Shown here piece after piece: positions 1-8,624 of a stretch of DNA of 64,000 nt; position 1 is the stretch's first letter, and every line of letters begins with the position of its first letter. The DNA is from Streptomyces sp. cf386 (lineage in GTDB: Bacteria > Actinomycetota > Actinomycetes > Streptomycetales > Streptomycetaceae). Both the position numbers and the translations under genes were made by a program. The notes beneath the pieces are model-generated. The model saw only the letters and a program-made list of their open reading frames with translations, was not told the DNA's origin and searched no databases. The stretch lies in NCBI RefSeq assembly GCF_900103585.1, contig NZ_FNHV01000005.1, forward strand, positions 372,001 to 436,000. The letters are read 5' to 3'.

Positions 1-1
1 G

Positions 2-289
2 CTGGTGTTCGGCGGGGCCGTGAAGCTCGACGCCGACGACCCCTCGTACACCCCCGAACAGGCCCTCGGCGCGCGCGTACTGGCCGACCGGCACGGATTG
101 CGGGCCGTCGAGCTGGCCGTACGGCTGCTCGGCAATCCGGGGCTGGCTCGCGGCAATCCGCTGGAGCGCCACTTCCGCGACATCCAGTGCGCGCCGGTGC
201 ATGCGCCCCAGGAGGACGTCTCCCTGGTCGCGATCGGAACAAAGGCACTCGCTGCAGAGGCACTCGGAACGAAGGCACTCACCTCATGA
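2..289 (+). CDS. Acyl-CoA dehydrogenase, C-terminal fragment (5' partial)
   Basis: The frame is open at the left edge and ends at TGA 287-289, so only about the last 95 residues are present. The helical C-terminal part (AVELAVRLLGNPGLARGNPLERHFRD) followed by a short tail is typical of the flavin-binding C-terminal bundle of acyl-CoA dehydrogenases, which oxidise acyl-CoA thioesters. The very end carries a short duplication, GTKAL-AAEAL-GTKAL. The stop overlaps the next start as ATGA, which implies translational coupling to the FAD oxidase downstream. The family call is fairly safe; the substrate cannot be judged from this fragment. Confidence 0.7.
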   Translation: MVFGGAVKLDADDPSYTPEQALGARVLADRHGLRAVELAVRLLGNPGLARGNPLERHFRDIQCAPVHAPQEDVSLVAIGTKALAAEALGTKALTS

Positions 290-1662
290 CGGCAGCACCC
301 GAGACGACCGTGTCCGCGCGCTTCCTGGGCCTGCTGGCCCGGGACCTGCCGCCCGACCGGCTCACCACCGACCCGGCCGCCCTGTCGCCGTACGCCACCG
401 ACCGCTCCGGCACCCGACCGGGCGGCGAACCGCTGGCCGTCGTGCACGCGCGACGCACGGAGGACGTGACGGTCACGCTGCGGCACGCGCACGCCCTGGC
501 CGTGCCGGTGGTGCCGCGCGGTGCGGGGACCGGTCTGTCCGGCGGGGCGACGGCGTCGGAGGGGTCCCTCGTCCTGGACCTGTCCGGCATGGACCGGATC
601 CTGGAGCTGTCGGCGGACGATCAGCTCGCCGTCGTCGAACCCGGTGTGATCACGGCCGAGCTGGACCGGGCGGCGGGCGAGCAGGGGCTGCGGTACGCGC
701 CCGACCCGGCGAGCGCCGCCCTGTCCACGATCGGCGGGAACATCGCGACCAACGCGGGCGGGCTGCGGTGCGCGAAGTACGGGGTGACCCGGGACAGCGT
801 GCTGGGTCTGGAGGCGGTGCTCGCGGACGGGACGGTGCTCGGGACCGGTCGCCGTACCGTCAAGGGCGTCACCGGCTACGACCTCACCGCCCTGCTCACC
901 GGCTCGGAGGGCACCCTCGCGGTGATCACCTCGGCGACCCTGCGGCTGCGTCCGGTGCCGGTGGCGACGGCCACGATCGCCGCGTACTTCCCCACGTTCG
1001 AGGCCGCCGCCGAGGCCTCGTACGCGATCGGCCGGGCCGGTGTCGTGCCCGCGCTGGCGGAGCTGGTGGACGGACCGGTGCTGGGCGCCATCGACCCGGC
1101 GCTGCGGGGGCGGGGAGCCGCGCTGCTGCTCGTGCAGTGCGACGGTGCGGGCGCGGCGGCCGAGGCCGCGGTGGTCGCGCGGTTGCTGACCCCGTTCGCC
1201 TCGACCGTCGAGACCACCGAAGATCCCGCCGAGGCGGACGCCCTGCTCGCCGCCCGCCGGCTCGCCCTGCCGGCGCTGGAGCGGCTGGGGCGCCCGCTGA
1301 TCGAGGACATCGCCGTTCCACGGTCCCGCCTCGCGGAGGCGGTGCGGGAGATCCGCGCCATCTCCGTACGCCATGACGTGCCCGTCTACACCCTCGCCCA
1401 CGCGGCGGACGGGAACCTGCACCCGATCATCATCGTGGACCCCGCCCTCGACCGGCTCCCCGACGCCGCCTGGGAGGCGGCGGGCGAGATCTTCGCGCTG
1501 GCCCTGCGGCTCGGCGGCACGCTCACCGGGGAGCACGGGGTGGGCCTGCTGAAGCGGCAGTGGGTGGCCGACGAGCTGGGGCCCGCTGCCCATGCCGTGC
1601 AGCGGCGGGTGAAGGAGGCGTTCGATCCGCGGGGGATCCTCAACCCCGGCAAGGCGCTGTGA
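286..1662 (+). CDS. FAD-linked oxidase, GlcD/D-lactate dehydrogenase type
   Basis: Predicted 458 residues. The ATG at 286 overlaps the previous stop and leaves the usual N-terminal length of the family. The PCMH-type FAD domain is clear at about residues 45-220 (GAGTGLSGG, then STIGGNIATNAGG and TGYDLTALLTGSEGTL), and the FAD-oxidase C domain ends with ADGNLHP and the GEHGVG motif before a final LNPGKAL. These proteins oxidise 2-hydroxy acids such as glycolate or D-lactate, passing electrons to FAD and then to a membrane or ETF acceptor. Coupling to an acyl-CoA dehydrogenase suggests a shared catabolic or flavin-electron role. The exact hydroxy-acid substrate is not determinable. Confidence 0.88.
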   Translation: MTAAPETTVSARFLGLLARDLPPDRLTTDPAALSPYATDRSGTRPGGEPLAVVHARRTEDVTVTLRHAHALAVPVVPRGAGTGLSGGATASEGSLVLDLSGMDRILELSADDQLAVVEPGVITAELDRAAGEQGLRYAPDPASAALSTIGGNIATNAGGLRCAKYGVTRDSVLGLEAVLADGTVLGTGRRTVKGVTGYDLTALLTGSEGTLAVITSATLRLRPVPVATATIAAYFPTFEAAAEASYAIGRAGVVPALAELVDGPVLGAIDPALRGRGAALLLVQCDGAGAAAEAAVVARLLTPFASTVETTEDPAEADALLAARRLALPALERLGRPLIEDIAVPRSRLAEAVREIRAISVRHDVPVYTLAHAADGNLHPIIIVDPALDRLPDAAWEAAGEIFALALRLGGTLTGEHGVGLLKRQWVADELGPAAHAVQRRVKEAFDPRGILNPGKAL

Positions 1663-1683
1663 GGGCGGATGCGTCCTGCGGCG

Positions 1684-2085
1684 CTACGGCCGCGCGAGCA
1701 GGGTCCGTACGCCCTCCGAGGTCAGCGTCAGGGGGTGCGGCGAGCCCGCGTCTATGGTGAGCGCCAGGTCCTCGGACGGCCACTGCGAGGCGAGTGCGCC
1801 CAGCGGTACCAGGCGGTAGCGGGAGATGAAGGGCAGCAGTGCGGCCATCGCGGGCTCGGAGGTGAACACCGGGACGGTCGGGTCGCCGCCCTGCTGTTCC
1901 ATGACGGGCAGCGCCACGGTCTCGGGGTCGTCGGCGACCTCCGCGCCGGCGTCGTCGGGCACGGGGACGAGGACCTCGCTGCTCGCGAGTACGTCCATCG
2001 CCGCCCTGTCCTCCGTGTTCTCGGCCAGCGCGTCCAGCGCCCGGCGGGCGGGTGTGGCGTCGTAGTGGTTCGCGGGTGTGTGCAT
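1684..2085 (-). CDS. SseB family protein
   Basis: Predicted 133 residues, about the size of one SseB N-terminal domain. The segment DVLASSEVLVPVPDD, the repeated VPVFTSEPAMAAL and the final DxGSPHPLTLTSEGVRTLL match the conserved pattern of actinobacterial SseB-domain proteins. An AGGGGAT ribosome-binding sequence lies upstream of the ATG. The biochemical role of the family is poorly defined; it is often found near secretion or regulatory genes. It converges on the FAD oxidase, with only about 20 bp between the stops. Confidence 0.7.
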   Translation of the reverse strand: MHTPANHYDATPARRALDALAENTEDRAAMDVLASSEVLVPVPDDAGAEVADDPETVALPVMEQQGGDPTVPVFTSEPAMAALLPFISRYRLVPLGALASQWPSEDLALTIDAGSPHPLTLTSEGVRTLLARP

Positions 2086-2152
2086 GGCGGATCCCCTGGT
2101 AGCGGCGGTCTTGCGGCCCTGCTCGCGTACCCGATCCGGACCGGAGCATTCC

Positions 2153-3394
2153 TCAGGGAATCAACGGAATGTGCTCCGACGGCAGCCCCAGGCGGTCACA
2201 GCCGACCCGGCGGGCGAGGGGCTCGGCCATGGCGGGGCCCACATGGGTCCAGTACGTGGCCGCGTCCCGGAAGTAGCGCTGCATCCGCTCCCCGTCGCGC
2301 GCGTGCCGGGAGCCTGCCGTGCGGAAGAGGGTGCCTTGGAGGACGTCCCAGGTCATACGGCCCGCGTTCAGGAACATGAGCGCGAGACGGTTGTCCTCGG
2401 CGATCGTGAAGGGGGCGGCACCGGTGGCGTTGCGGTGGCAGGTCTCCATCCACTCCTCGGCGGTGCGCTGCAGTGCCGCCTCGGCCGTGTGGATCACACC
2501 GAGGGCCTCGCCGAGGTGACGCTGGTAGTCGTGGAGTTCGGCGCGGGTGCGGTCGGGTTCGAGGATGAGCGGGCGCTCGGCGACGGCCCGGGCGTACTCG
2601 TCGGCGGCCGCGTGGGCGGTGCCGATCATGATGGCGGCCAGTTCGCCGTGGAAGAAGCTCGGCGCCCGGCCGGCGTACATCGGGTTGCCGTGCAGCTCGG
2701 AGCCGACGCTGCCGCCCTCGACGGGGAGGTCCAACAGGCTGGCCTCGCGGGTGAGGTACGCGGGGATGCGGGCGTGCTCCATGAGGACGCTGTTGGAGCC
2801 GGTGCCGCGCAGGCCGAGGACGCCGTGCCAGTCGTCGAGCACCGTCCACACCGAGCGCGGGGCGACGAACAGCACCGGCGGGCCCGGCGGGCCTCCGGGG
2901 CGGTCGGGGGCGCGCAGGGTCTGACCGACGTAGTGGGTGGAGTACGGGGCTCCGGAGGAGTACGGCCAGGTGCCGTCGAGGACGACATGGCCGTCGCCGT
3001 CGGGCTGTGCGACGCCGATGGGCGTGACCGTGGACGCTGCCCGGAAGTCGCCGTCGGTGCCGAAGATCTCGTCCTGCGCCCGCTCCTCGAAGAGCGTGGC
3101 GACCTGGAGGACGTGGGCGGCGGTGAGCGACAGGGCCCAGCCGGTGGAGGGGCAGCCGCGGGCGATTTCGGTGACCACCCGGTAGAAGGTGGGCAGGCCG
3201 AACTCGTAGCCGCCGTACCGGCGCGGCTGGAGCATCCGGTAGAAGCCGGCCCGCAGGAAGTCGTCGTGGGTGTCCTTGGGGTAGTGCGTCAGCCGTTCGG
3301 TCTCCGGCTGGCGTTCGAGCAGCACGGGCCGTAGGTGCACGGCGCGTTCGACGATGTCGCGTTCGGTCAGACCGGGCTCGGGAGCGGCGATCAC
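2153..3394 (-). CDS. Acyl-CoA dehydrogenase-fold flavin monooxygenase (HsaA-like)
   Basis: Predicted 413 residues from a GTG at 3394, chosen because AGGAGG sits a few bases upstream; an in-frame extension to 3499 has no such signal. The fold reads as the group D flavin monooxygenase branch of the acyl-CoA dehydrogenase superfamily: RYGGYEFGLPTFYRVVTEIARGCPSTGWALSL, then TPIGVAQPDGDGHVVLDGTWPYSSGAPYSTHYV, and a helical C-terminus. Relatives such as HsaA hydroxylate phenolic substrates using reduced flavin from a separate reductase. No reductase gene is adjacent, so the partner must be elsewhere. The acyl-CoA dehydrogenase family assignment is strong; the hydroxylase role is inferred. Confidence 0.78.
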   Translation of the reverse strand: MIAAPEPGLTERDIVERAVHLRPVLLERQPETERLTHYPKDTHDDFLRAGFYRMLQPRRYGGYEFGLPTFYRVVTEIARGCPSTGWALSLTAAHVLQVATLFEERAQDEIFGTDGDFRAASTVTPIGVAQPDGDGHVVLDGTWPYSSGAPYSTHYVGQTLRAPDRPGGPPGPPVLFVAPRSVWTVLDDWHGVLGLRGTGSNSVLMEHARIPAYLTREASLLDLPVEGGSVGSELHGNPMYAGRAPSFFHGELAAIMIGTAHAAADEYARAVAERPLILEPDRTRAELHDYQRHLGEALGVIHTAEAALQRTAEEWMETCHRNATGAAPFTIAEDNRLALMFLNAGRMTWDVLQGTLFRTAGSRHARDGERMQRYFRDAATYWTHVGPAMAEPLARRVGCDRLGLPSEHIPLIP

Positions 3395-3618
3395 GATGCC
3401 TCCTGACGTATGGGGCCGTCCGTTCGTGCCGTGTTGCGTGACGCGATACGAGTGATTGAACACGGCAACCGCCTCGGGGTACCGACGGGATATCGCCAAG
3501 TGGCGGGCGGCGGGGCGGCCCGGTGTCCAGGGCTCTCACGGCGCCGGACGCGGGCGAACGGTCGTAGCCTGAAAAGGACGGGACAGGCTCCCGCCCTGGT
3601 GGGCGCGGGAGGCGGTGT

Positions 3619-4938
3619 ATGCGTTACGACGACCGCAGGGAGGCCGGGCGGCTGCTGGCCGAGAGGCTTCAGGAGCTGCGGGGTCGGGATGTCGTGGTGC
3701 TGGGGCTGCCGCGCGGCGGCGTGCCCGTGGCGGCCGAGGTGGCGCGTGGTCTCGGCGCCCCGCTGGACGTGCTGGTGGTGCGCAAGCTGGGCGTGCCCGA
3801 GCAGCCGGAGTGGGGCTTCGGGGCGATCGGTGAGCACGGGGTCCGTGTCCTCAACGAGGACGTGATCGACGCGGCCGGGCTGCGGGCCGGCGAGCGCGAG
3901 GCCGTGGAGGAGGCCGAGCGGGGCGAGCTGGAACGGCGTGTGCGCAGTTACCGGCGGGAGCGGACCGCGCTGCCGGTAGCCGGGCGCACGGCCGTCGTCG
4001 TGGACGACGGACTCGCCACCGGGGCCACGGCCGAGGCCGCCTGCCGGGTCGTACGAGGTCAGGGCGCGGCCCGGATCGTGCTCGCGGTGCCCGTCGGGGC
4101 GAGGCACAGCGTCGCCCGGCTGGAGCGGGTGGCGGACGACGTCGTCTGCCCGCACACGCTTCAGGTCCTCGGCTCGGTGGGCGCCTGGTACCGGGACTTC
4201 ACCCAGGTCACGGACGCCGAGGTCACATCCCTGCTCGCGGCTGCCGCCCGCTCCCCCACCGCGCCCGCGGCCACCTCGCCGTCGGACCGCGAGGTGCTGG
4301 TCCCGGCCGCGGGCGCGCGGGTCGGTGCCCGCCTGGTCGTGCCCGACGGGGCGCCGGCGGCCGTGGCGTTCGCGCACGGCAGTGGCAGCAGTCGGCACAG
4401 CCCGCGCAATCAGTATGTCGCCACCGCCCTCAACCGCGCGGGGCTGGCCACGCTGCTGCTCGACCTCCTCACCGACGGCGAGGCGCAGGACCGGCACAAC
4501 GTGTTCGACATCCTGCTGCTGGCCCGGCGCCTGCACGCCGCGTCGGTGTGGCTGCGCGGTGAAACCGGGCTGCCCGTCGCCTACTTCGGGGCCAGTACCG
4601 GAGCCGCCGCCGCACTGGAGGCCGCCGCGCTGTCCGGTTCCGACGTCCGCTCGGTCGTCTCCCGCGGCGGCCGTCCCGACCTGGCGACCCCGGCGGCGCT
4701 GACCCGCCTGCGGGCACCGACCCTGCTCATCGTCGGCAGCCGCGACGCCCAGGTGCTCAGCCTCAACCGTCTGGCTGCCGACCGGATGCACTGCGAGCAC
4801 CGGATCGCGGTCGTCCCGGGCGCCACCCACCTCTTCGAGGAGCCCGGCACCCTGACCATCGTCGCCGAACTGGCCCGCGACTGGTTCACCGCCCACCTCG
4901 ACCGGCCCGGCACGGGGGCGCCACGCCGTTCCGCGTAG
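3619..4938 (+). CDS. Phosphoribosyltransferase / alpha-beta hydrolase fusion
   Basis: Predicted 439 residues with GGAGG just before the ATG. Residues 1-210 form a type I phosphoribosyltransferase domain: LGLPRGGVPVA near the start and the PRPP loop VVVDDGLATGATAEA around D129-D130. Residues about 225-430 form an alpha/beta hydrolase of the dienelactone hydrolase type, with nucleophile elbow GASTG (Ser326), SRDAQVL for the acid and GATHLFEEP for the histidine. The same two-domain fusion is known in actinobacteria, for example M. tuberculosis Rv0571c of the DosR regulon. Substrates of either half are unknown. It is divergent from the flavin monooxygenase. I see no DosR-like box in the 224-bp gap. 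Confidence 0.85.
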   Translation: MRYDDRREAGRLLAERLQELRGRDVVVLGLPRGGVPVAAEVARGLGAPLDVLVVRKLGVPEQPEWGFGAIGEHGVRVLNEDVIDAAGLRAGEREAVEEAERGELERRVRSYRRERTALPVAGRTAVVVDDGLATGATAEAACRVVRGQGAARIVLAVPVGARHSVARLERVADDVVCPHTLQVLGSVGAWYRDFTQVTDAEVTSLLAAAARSPTAPAATSPSDREVLVPAAGARVGARLVVPDGAPAAVAFAHGSGSSRHSPRNQYVATALNRAGLATLLLDLLTDGEAQDRHNVFDILLLARRLHAASVWLRGETGLPVAYFGASTGAAAALEAAALSGSDVRSVVSRGGRPDLATPAALTRLRAPTLLIVGSRDAQVLSLNRLAADRMHCEHRIAVVPGATHLFEEPGTLTIVAELARDWFTAHLDRPGTGAPRRSA

Positions 4939-5058
4939 GCCCGGGCGGCTGGTTCCCGACCGTCCGGAGGGCCTGGCTCCGCCAGATCCCGGGGTCGTGG
5001 AGATTGCGTGCAGGCCATCTGTTTAAATTCCGAACATCCGCACGGAGAGGGATCCCGC

Positions 5059-5973
5059 GTGAGTGAGCCGAACGGCCCTGTCTGCCCCGAGTGCGGCACG
5101 CCCCGGGCATCGGACGGCACCCCGGACTGCTCCTGCGGCCGACTCGCGTCCGACACCCGTCGCGAGTCGCGCACGGCGGAGGCGGCGGCCGCGGAGGACT
5201 TCGACCCGGTGCGGATCCGGCCGTTCGTGGACCTCGGTGGCGACGCCGATGCCGACCCGGACGATGTCGCGTGGGAACCAAGGGAGTTGACGACGTCGGA
5301 CGACGCCCGGCCGACGTCCGGGGACCCCACGGAGGAGCCTTCCGACCGGGCGCCCCTGCGCGACGCGGATGCCCTGGAAGGTCCCCGGAGCAGGCGTCGC
5401 ACCCTGCTGATCACCGCAGCGGGCGCCACCCTCGTCGTCCTGTTGACGGGCGCCTTCCTGGGCGGGTTGTTCTCCTATGACAGCCCGTCACGGGAGGGCG
5501 CCGCGTCCGACGACATACGGGCACCCGTCCCGGACGGTTCGTCCGCGGACGGCACCTCCCCCGAGGGGCAGTCCTCCGGCACGTCGTCCGCATCACCGTC
5601 CCGGAGTTCGACGCCCTCACCCGGCGCGACCCCGGCCGACAGCTCCCCCACACCGACCGACGCCTCCGCCACCCCGACAACGGCCCCCTCCGGCCCGGGA
5701 ACCACCCCGAGCGTCACGGCCCCCGAACCGACCGATGCGGAAGGGCGTCCCCCGGTCCTCCGCTTCGGCGACCAGGGACCGGAGGTGGTCGAACTCCAGC
5801 TCCGGCTGCGCCAGATCGGCTTCTACGGCGGTGCCGCCGACGGTGACTACGACCGCGAGGTCGAGAGCGCGGTACGCACCTACCAGCTCGCCCGCGTCGT
5901 CCTCGCGGACGAGTCGGGCGTCTACGGCACGGCGACCCGGACATCGCTGGAGTCCGAGACGTCTCAGCCGTGA
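5059..5973 (+). CDS. Membrane-anchored peptidoglycan-binding protein with Cys-rich N-terminus
   Basis: Predicted 304 residues from a GTG preceded by GGAGAGGGA; an ATG 51 bases upstream lacks a comparable site. The N-terminus carries four cysteines (CPECGTPRASDGTPDCSCG), resembling a small zinc ribbon. A single hydrophobic helix follows near residue 120 (LLITAAGATLVVLLTGAFLGGLF), then a Ser/Thr/Pro-rich linker, and finally a peptidoglycan-binding domain (FGDQGPEVVELQLRLRQIGFYGGAADGDYDREVESAVRTYQ). Topology is inside-N, outside-C, linking the cytoplasm to the wall. The role is unknown; it may be a wall sensor or anchor. Confidence 0.78.
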   Translation: MSEPNGPVCPECGTPRASDGTPDCSCGRLASDTRRESRTAEAAAAEDFDPVRIRPFVDLGGDADADPDDVAWEPRELTTSDDARPTSGDPTEEPSDRAPLRDADALEGPRSRRRTLLITAAGATLVVLLTGAFLGGLFSYDSPSREGAASDDIRAPVPDGSSADGTSPEGQSSGTSSASPSRSSTPSPGATPADSSPTPTDASATPTTAPSGPGTTPSVTAPEPTDAEGRPPVLRFGDQGPEVVELQLRLRQIGFYGGAADGDYDREVESAVRTYQLARVVLADESGVYGTATRTSLESETSQP

Positions 5974-5982
5974 CCAGGCCGT

Positions 5983-6522
5983 CTACGTCAGCAGCTCGGC
6001 GACCGTCGTCACCCGGATCAACGGCCGGTACAGGTCCAGCACCTGCAACGCCTTGACGTGCGAGTCGTCGTCCGCACCCGCGCAGGCATCGGCGACGACC
6101 AGCACCTCGACGCCCGCGTCCGCAGCCGCCAGGGCCGTCGACAGGACACAGCAGTCGGTGCTGACGCCGGCCAGGACCAGACGGCCCTCCGAGGTGGCGC
6201 GTCGGGCCAGTTCCGGGGTCCATTTGCCGAAGGTGGTGGCGTCCAGCACGTGCCTTTCGGGGGGAGCGAACTCGTCCGTCAGCTGCCAGAGTCGGGCGTC
6301 CGGAGGTTGCAGGGCGAAGGGCCACTGCTCGTAGTACGCCCGCCAGGCGCCCTCCGGTTTGTCGGGGGCCACGAAACGGGTGAACGTCACCCGGTCCCCG
6401 AAGGCCGGCAGCAGACGTCGTACGCCCGCCGCCGCTTCGGCGAATCGAGGGGCGGCCCAGGGGCTGTCGGGGTCGGCGAAGACGCGCTGCATGTCGATGA
6501 CGGCGAGCAACCCGGCGGTCAT
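5983..6522 (-). CDS. Isochorismatase-family cysteine hydrolase
   Basis: Predicted 179 residues, usual for the family. The catalytic triad is visible: D10 in VIDMQ, K100 in FGKW and C125 in STDCCV, with the cis-peptide region just before the cysteine. Members hydrolyse amides or vinyl ethers such as nicotinamide, N-carbamoyl compounds or isochorismate. Its ATG overlaps the stop of the permease upstream (ATGA), so the two are co-translated. An NCS1-type transporter suggests a nucleobase, hydantoin or related N-heterocycle degradation substrate rather than isochorismate. This substrate guess rests on context alone. Confidence 0.85.
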   Translation of the reverse strand: MTAGLLAVIDMQRVFADPDSPWAAPRFAEAAAGVRRLLPAFGDRVTFTRFVAPDKPEGAWRAYYEQWPFALQPPDARLWQLTDEFAPPERHVLDATTFGKWTPELARRATSEGRLVLAGVSTDCCVLSTALAAADAGVEVLVVADACAGADDDSHVKALQVLDLYRPLIRVTTVAELLT

Positions 6523-8021
6523 GCTGTCGCCCCTTCGTCCACCGTCGGGCTCGGTGCCTGTGCCTCCTGTACGCGGATGCGTCCGCGGCGCAGGGCCAGT
6601 GTGCCGAGGAAGCCGAGGGCGAGGGCCGCGAGGACGCCGAGGTTGGCGTACGCCCAGGCTCCGGACCTGCCGCCGAGGCCGAGGGGGCCTAGCAGATAGC
6701 CCTGCCAGTCCAGCCAGTTCGCCGTCGAGTTGGTGACCAGGCCCCAGCCGAGGGCGGTGGCCGTGAGGGTCAGGAGCAGCGGGGTGAGCGGTACGTCGCC
6801 GTAGCGGCCGGTCGGGCGGTAGAGGTCGGGCTCGTCGTAGTCGCGGCGGCGCAGGGCCAGGTCGGCGAGCATGATGCCGCACCAGGCGGCGATGGGGACG
6901 CCGAGCGTGGTGAGGAAGCCCATGAAGGGGCCGAGGAAGTCGTCGGCGACGAACACGATGTAGATCGAGCCCGCGATCATCAGCAGGCCGTCGAACAGGG
7001 CCGCCACATAGCGCGGCACGCGCAGGCCCGCCGAGAGCAGGGCCAGGCCGGACGAGTAGATGTCGAGGACCGCGCCGCCGACCAGGCCGAGGACGGCGAC
7101 GACGGCGAACGGGACCAGGAACCAGGTGGGCAGGATCGTGGTCAGCGCGCCGATCGGGTCGGCGGCGACGGCCGCGCCCAGCCCGCTGGAGGAGCCGGCC
7201 AGCAGAAGTCCGAAGACCAGCAGGAGCAGGGGTGCCAGCGACGCGCCGAAGGTGGTCCAGCCGATCACGCCCCGGCTCGACGCGGTGCGCGGCAGATAGC
7301 GGGAGTAGTCGGCGGCCGCGTTGACCCAGCCGAGGCCGAAGCCGGTCATCATGAAGACGAGCGCGCCGATGAACTCCTGGGCGGATCCCGCCGGCACGGC
7401 GCTGACGGCCGACCAGCGGACGTGGTCGGCGACGAGAACGACGTAGACGACGGTGAGCACGCCCGTGACCACGGTGATCACGGTCTGGAACCGCATGATC
7501 AGGTCGAAGCCCATGACGCCGACGACGACGGTCAGCGCGGCCACGACGACGAGGGCGACCACCTTGGTCTCGGTGCCGCCGCCCCAACCGAGGCGTCCGA
7601 AGACGGTCGCCGTGGCCATGGTGGCCAGGGCGCAGAGCACGGTCTCCCAGCCGACGGTGAGGACCCAGGAGATCACCGACGGCAGACGGTTGCCGCGCAC
7701 GCCGTACGCGGCGCGGCCGAGCACCATCGTCGGCGCGGAGCCACGCTTTCCGGCCACGGCGACAAAACCGCACAGCAGGAACGAGAAGACGATGCCGACC
7801 ACTCCGGCGGCCAGCGCCTGCCAGAAGGAGATCCCGAAGCCGAGCGCGAAGGCACCGTAACTGAGGCCCAGGATCGACACGTTGGCCCCGAACCAGGGCC
7901 AGAACAGGGTCCGTGGAGTGCCTTTGCGTTCGGCGTCGGCGATCACGTCGAGGCCGTGGGTCTCCACCTGGAGTCCTAGGCGCGGGGGCCTGCCGTCGAG
8001 TGGGTCCGGGGATGTGATCAT
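6519..8021 (-). CDS. NCS1-type purine/cytosine/hydantoin permease
   Basis: Predicted 500 residues with about twelve hydrophobic segments. The N-terminal pattern TPRTLFWPWFGANVSILGLSYGAFALGFGISFWQAL and KRGSAPTMVLGRAAYGVRGN is characteristic of the nucleobase-cation symport-1 family (CodB/PucI/Mhp1 relatives), which import purines, pyrimidines, hydantoins or thiamine precursors with a cation. The ATG at 8021 was chosen as the first that leaves a short cytoplasmic N-terminus; upstream in-frame residues are arginine-rich and not conserved-looking. No strong ribosome-binding site is seen, so the start is less certain. It is co-translated with the isochorismatase-fold hydrolase. Confidence 0.85.
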   Translation of the reverse strand: MITSPDPLDGRPPRLGLQVETHGLDVIADAERKGTPRTLFWPWFGANVSILGLSYGAFALGFGISFWQALAAGVVGIVFSFLLCGFVAVAGKRGSAPTMVLGRAAYGVRGNRLPSVISWVLTVGWETVLCALATMATATVFGRLGWGGGTETKVVALVVVAALTVVVGVMGFDLIMRFQTVITVVTGVLTVVYVVLVADHVRWSAVSAVPAGSAQEFIGALVFMMTGFGLGWVNAAADYSRYLPRTASSRGVIGWTTFGASLAPLLLLVFGLLLAGSSSGLGAAVAADPIGALTTILPTWFLVPFAVVAVLGLVGGAVLDIYSSGLALLSAGLRVPRYVAALFDGLLMIAGSIYIVFVADDFLGPFMGFLTTLGVPIAAWCGIMLADLALRRRDYDEPDLYRPTGRYGDVPLTPLLLTLTATALGWGLVTNSTANWLDWQGYLLGPLGLGGRSGAWAYANLGVLAALALGFLGTLALRRGRIRVQEAQAPSPTVDEGATA

Positions 8022-8198
8022 TGCGGCATCGTCGCACCGCTCGCCCCGTCGGGGAACTCCTCGATCGCATCGAAGCCGTCGGGGCCGGTCGAGCTGGTTG
8101 CCATGCATCAGTCACTCGTCCGAGTGGGACTTGGTGTACCGGTTGCCGTCCGAGGGTGATGTTCATGTGGCAACAGCACCCAATCCACAGGAGTACGC

Positions 8199-8495
8199 AT
8201 GCGTATTCGCACCGCACTTGCCGCCGCCGCTCTCGGAACTCTCGTCGTCCTCGGCGGCGCCACCGCCGCCCACGCGGATGTCGACGACCAGACCACCACC
8301 GGTGCCGCCTTCGGGAACGAGAGCTGGCAGGGGCCGTCGTTCGACAAGGGCCAGAGCGGCGCCGCCTTCGGGGACGAGGCCTGGGCAGGGCCCTCGTTCG
8401 GGGACCAGGCGGGCGGCGCCTCCGGCAGTGAAGCGACCCGGGACATGGGACAGGCGCAGGGCTTCGGTGACGCCGACAGCTCGTTCCAGCAGTAG
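8199..8495 (+). CDS. Small secreted protein of unknown function
   Basis: Predicted 98 residues. A Sec signal peptide is clear: MRIRT, a hydrophobic core, and cleavage after the AHA near residue 26. The mature part is acidic and Gly-rich and contains an imperfect duplication, TGAAFGNESWQGPSF then SGAAFGDEAWAGPSF. AGGAG precedes the ATG. I do not recognise the family; short actinomycete secreted proteins of this kind are common and mostly unstudied. A strong hairpin follows the stop. The gene diverges from the permease operon. Confidence 0.72.
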   Translation: MRIRTALAAAALGTLVVLGGATAAHADVDDQTTTGAAFGNESWQGPSFDKGQSGAAFGDEAWAGPSFGDQAGGASGSEATRDMGQAQGFGDADSSFQQ

Positions 8496-8534
8496 GAGGG
8501 TCTAGGCCGATCGGCGGGACCGTCCGAACTCGGC

Positions 8535-8581
8535 GGCCGAGGACGCCTCGTATGCGCGTCGCGTACGAGGCGTCCTCGGCC
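8535..8581. terminator. Perfect 18-bp inverted repeat, bidirectional terminator
   Basis: GGCCGAGGACGCCTCGTA at 8535-8552 pairs perfectly with TACGAGGCGTCCTCGGCC at 8564-8581 around an 11-base loop. It lies between the convergent small secreted protein gene and the DJ-1/PfpI gene, so it probably terminates both. No T-tract follows, which is usual in Streptomyces. Confidence 0.85.
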
Positions 8582-8624
8582 GTGGCAGTCTCCCGGAACC
8601 GTCGACCCGGTCGGCGGCCGTGGT

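Noticed and set aside
3395..3618. A DosR-type box before the phosphoribosyltransferase-hydrolase gene
   Set aside because: No palindrome resembling the DosR consensus was seen in the gap.
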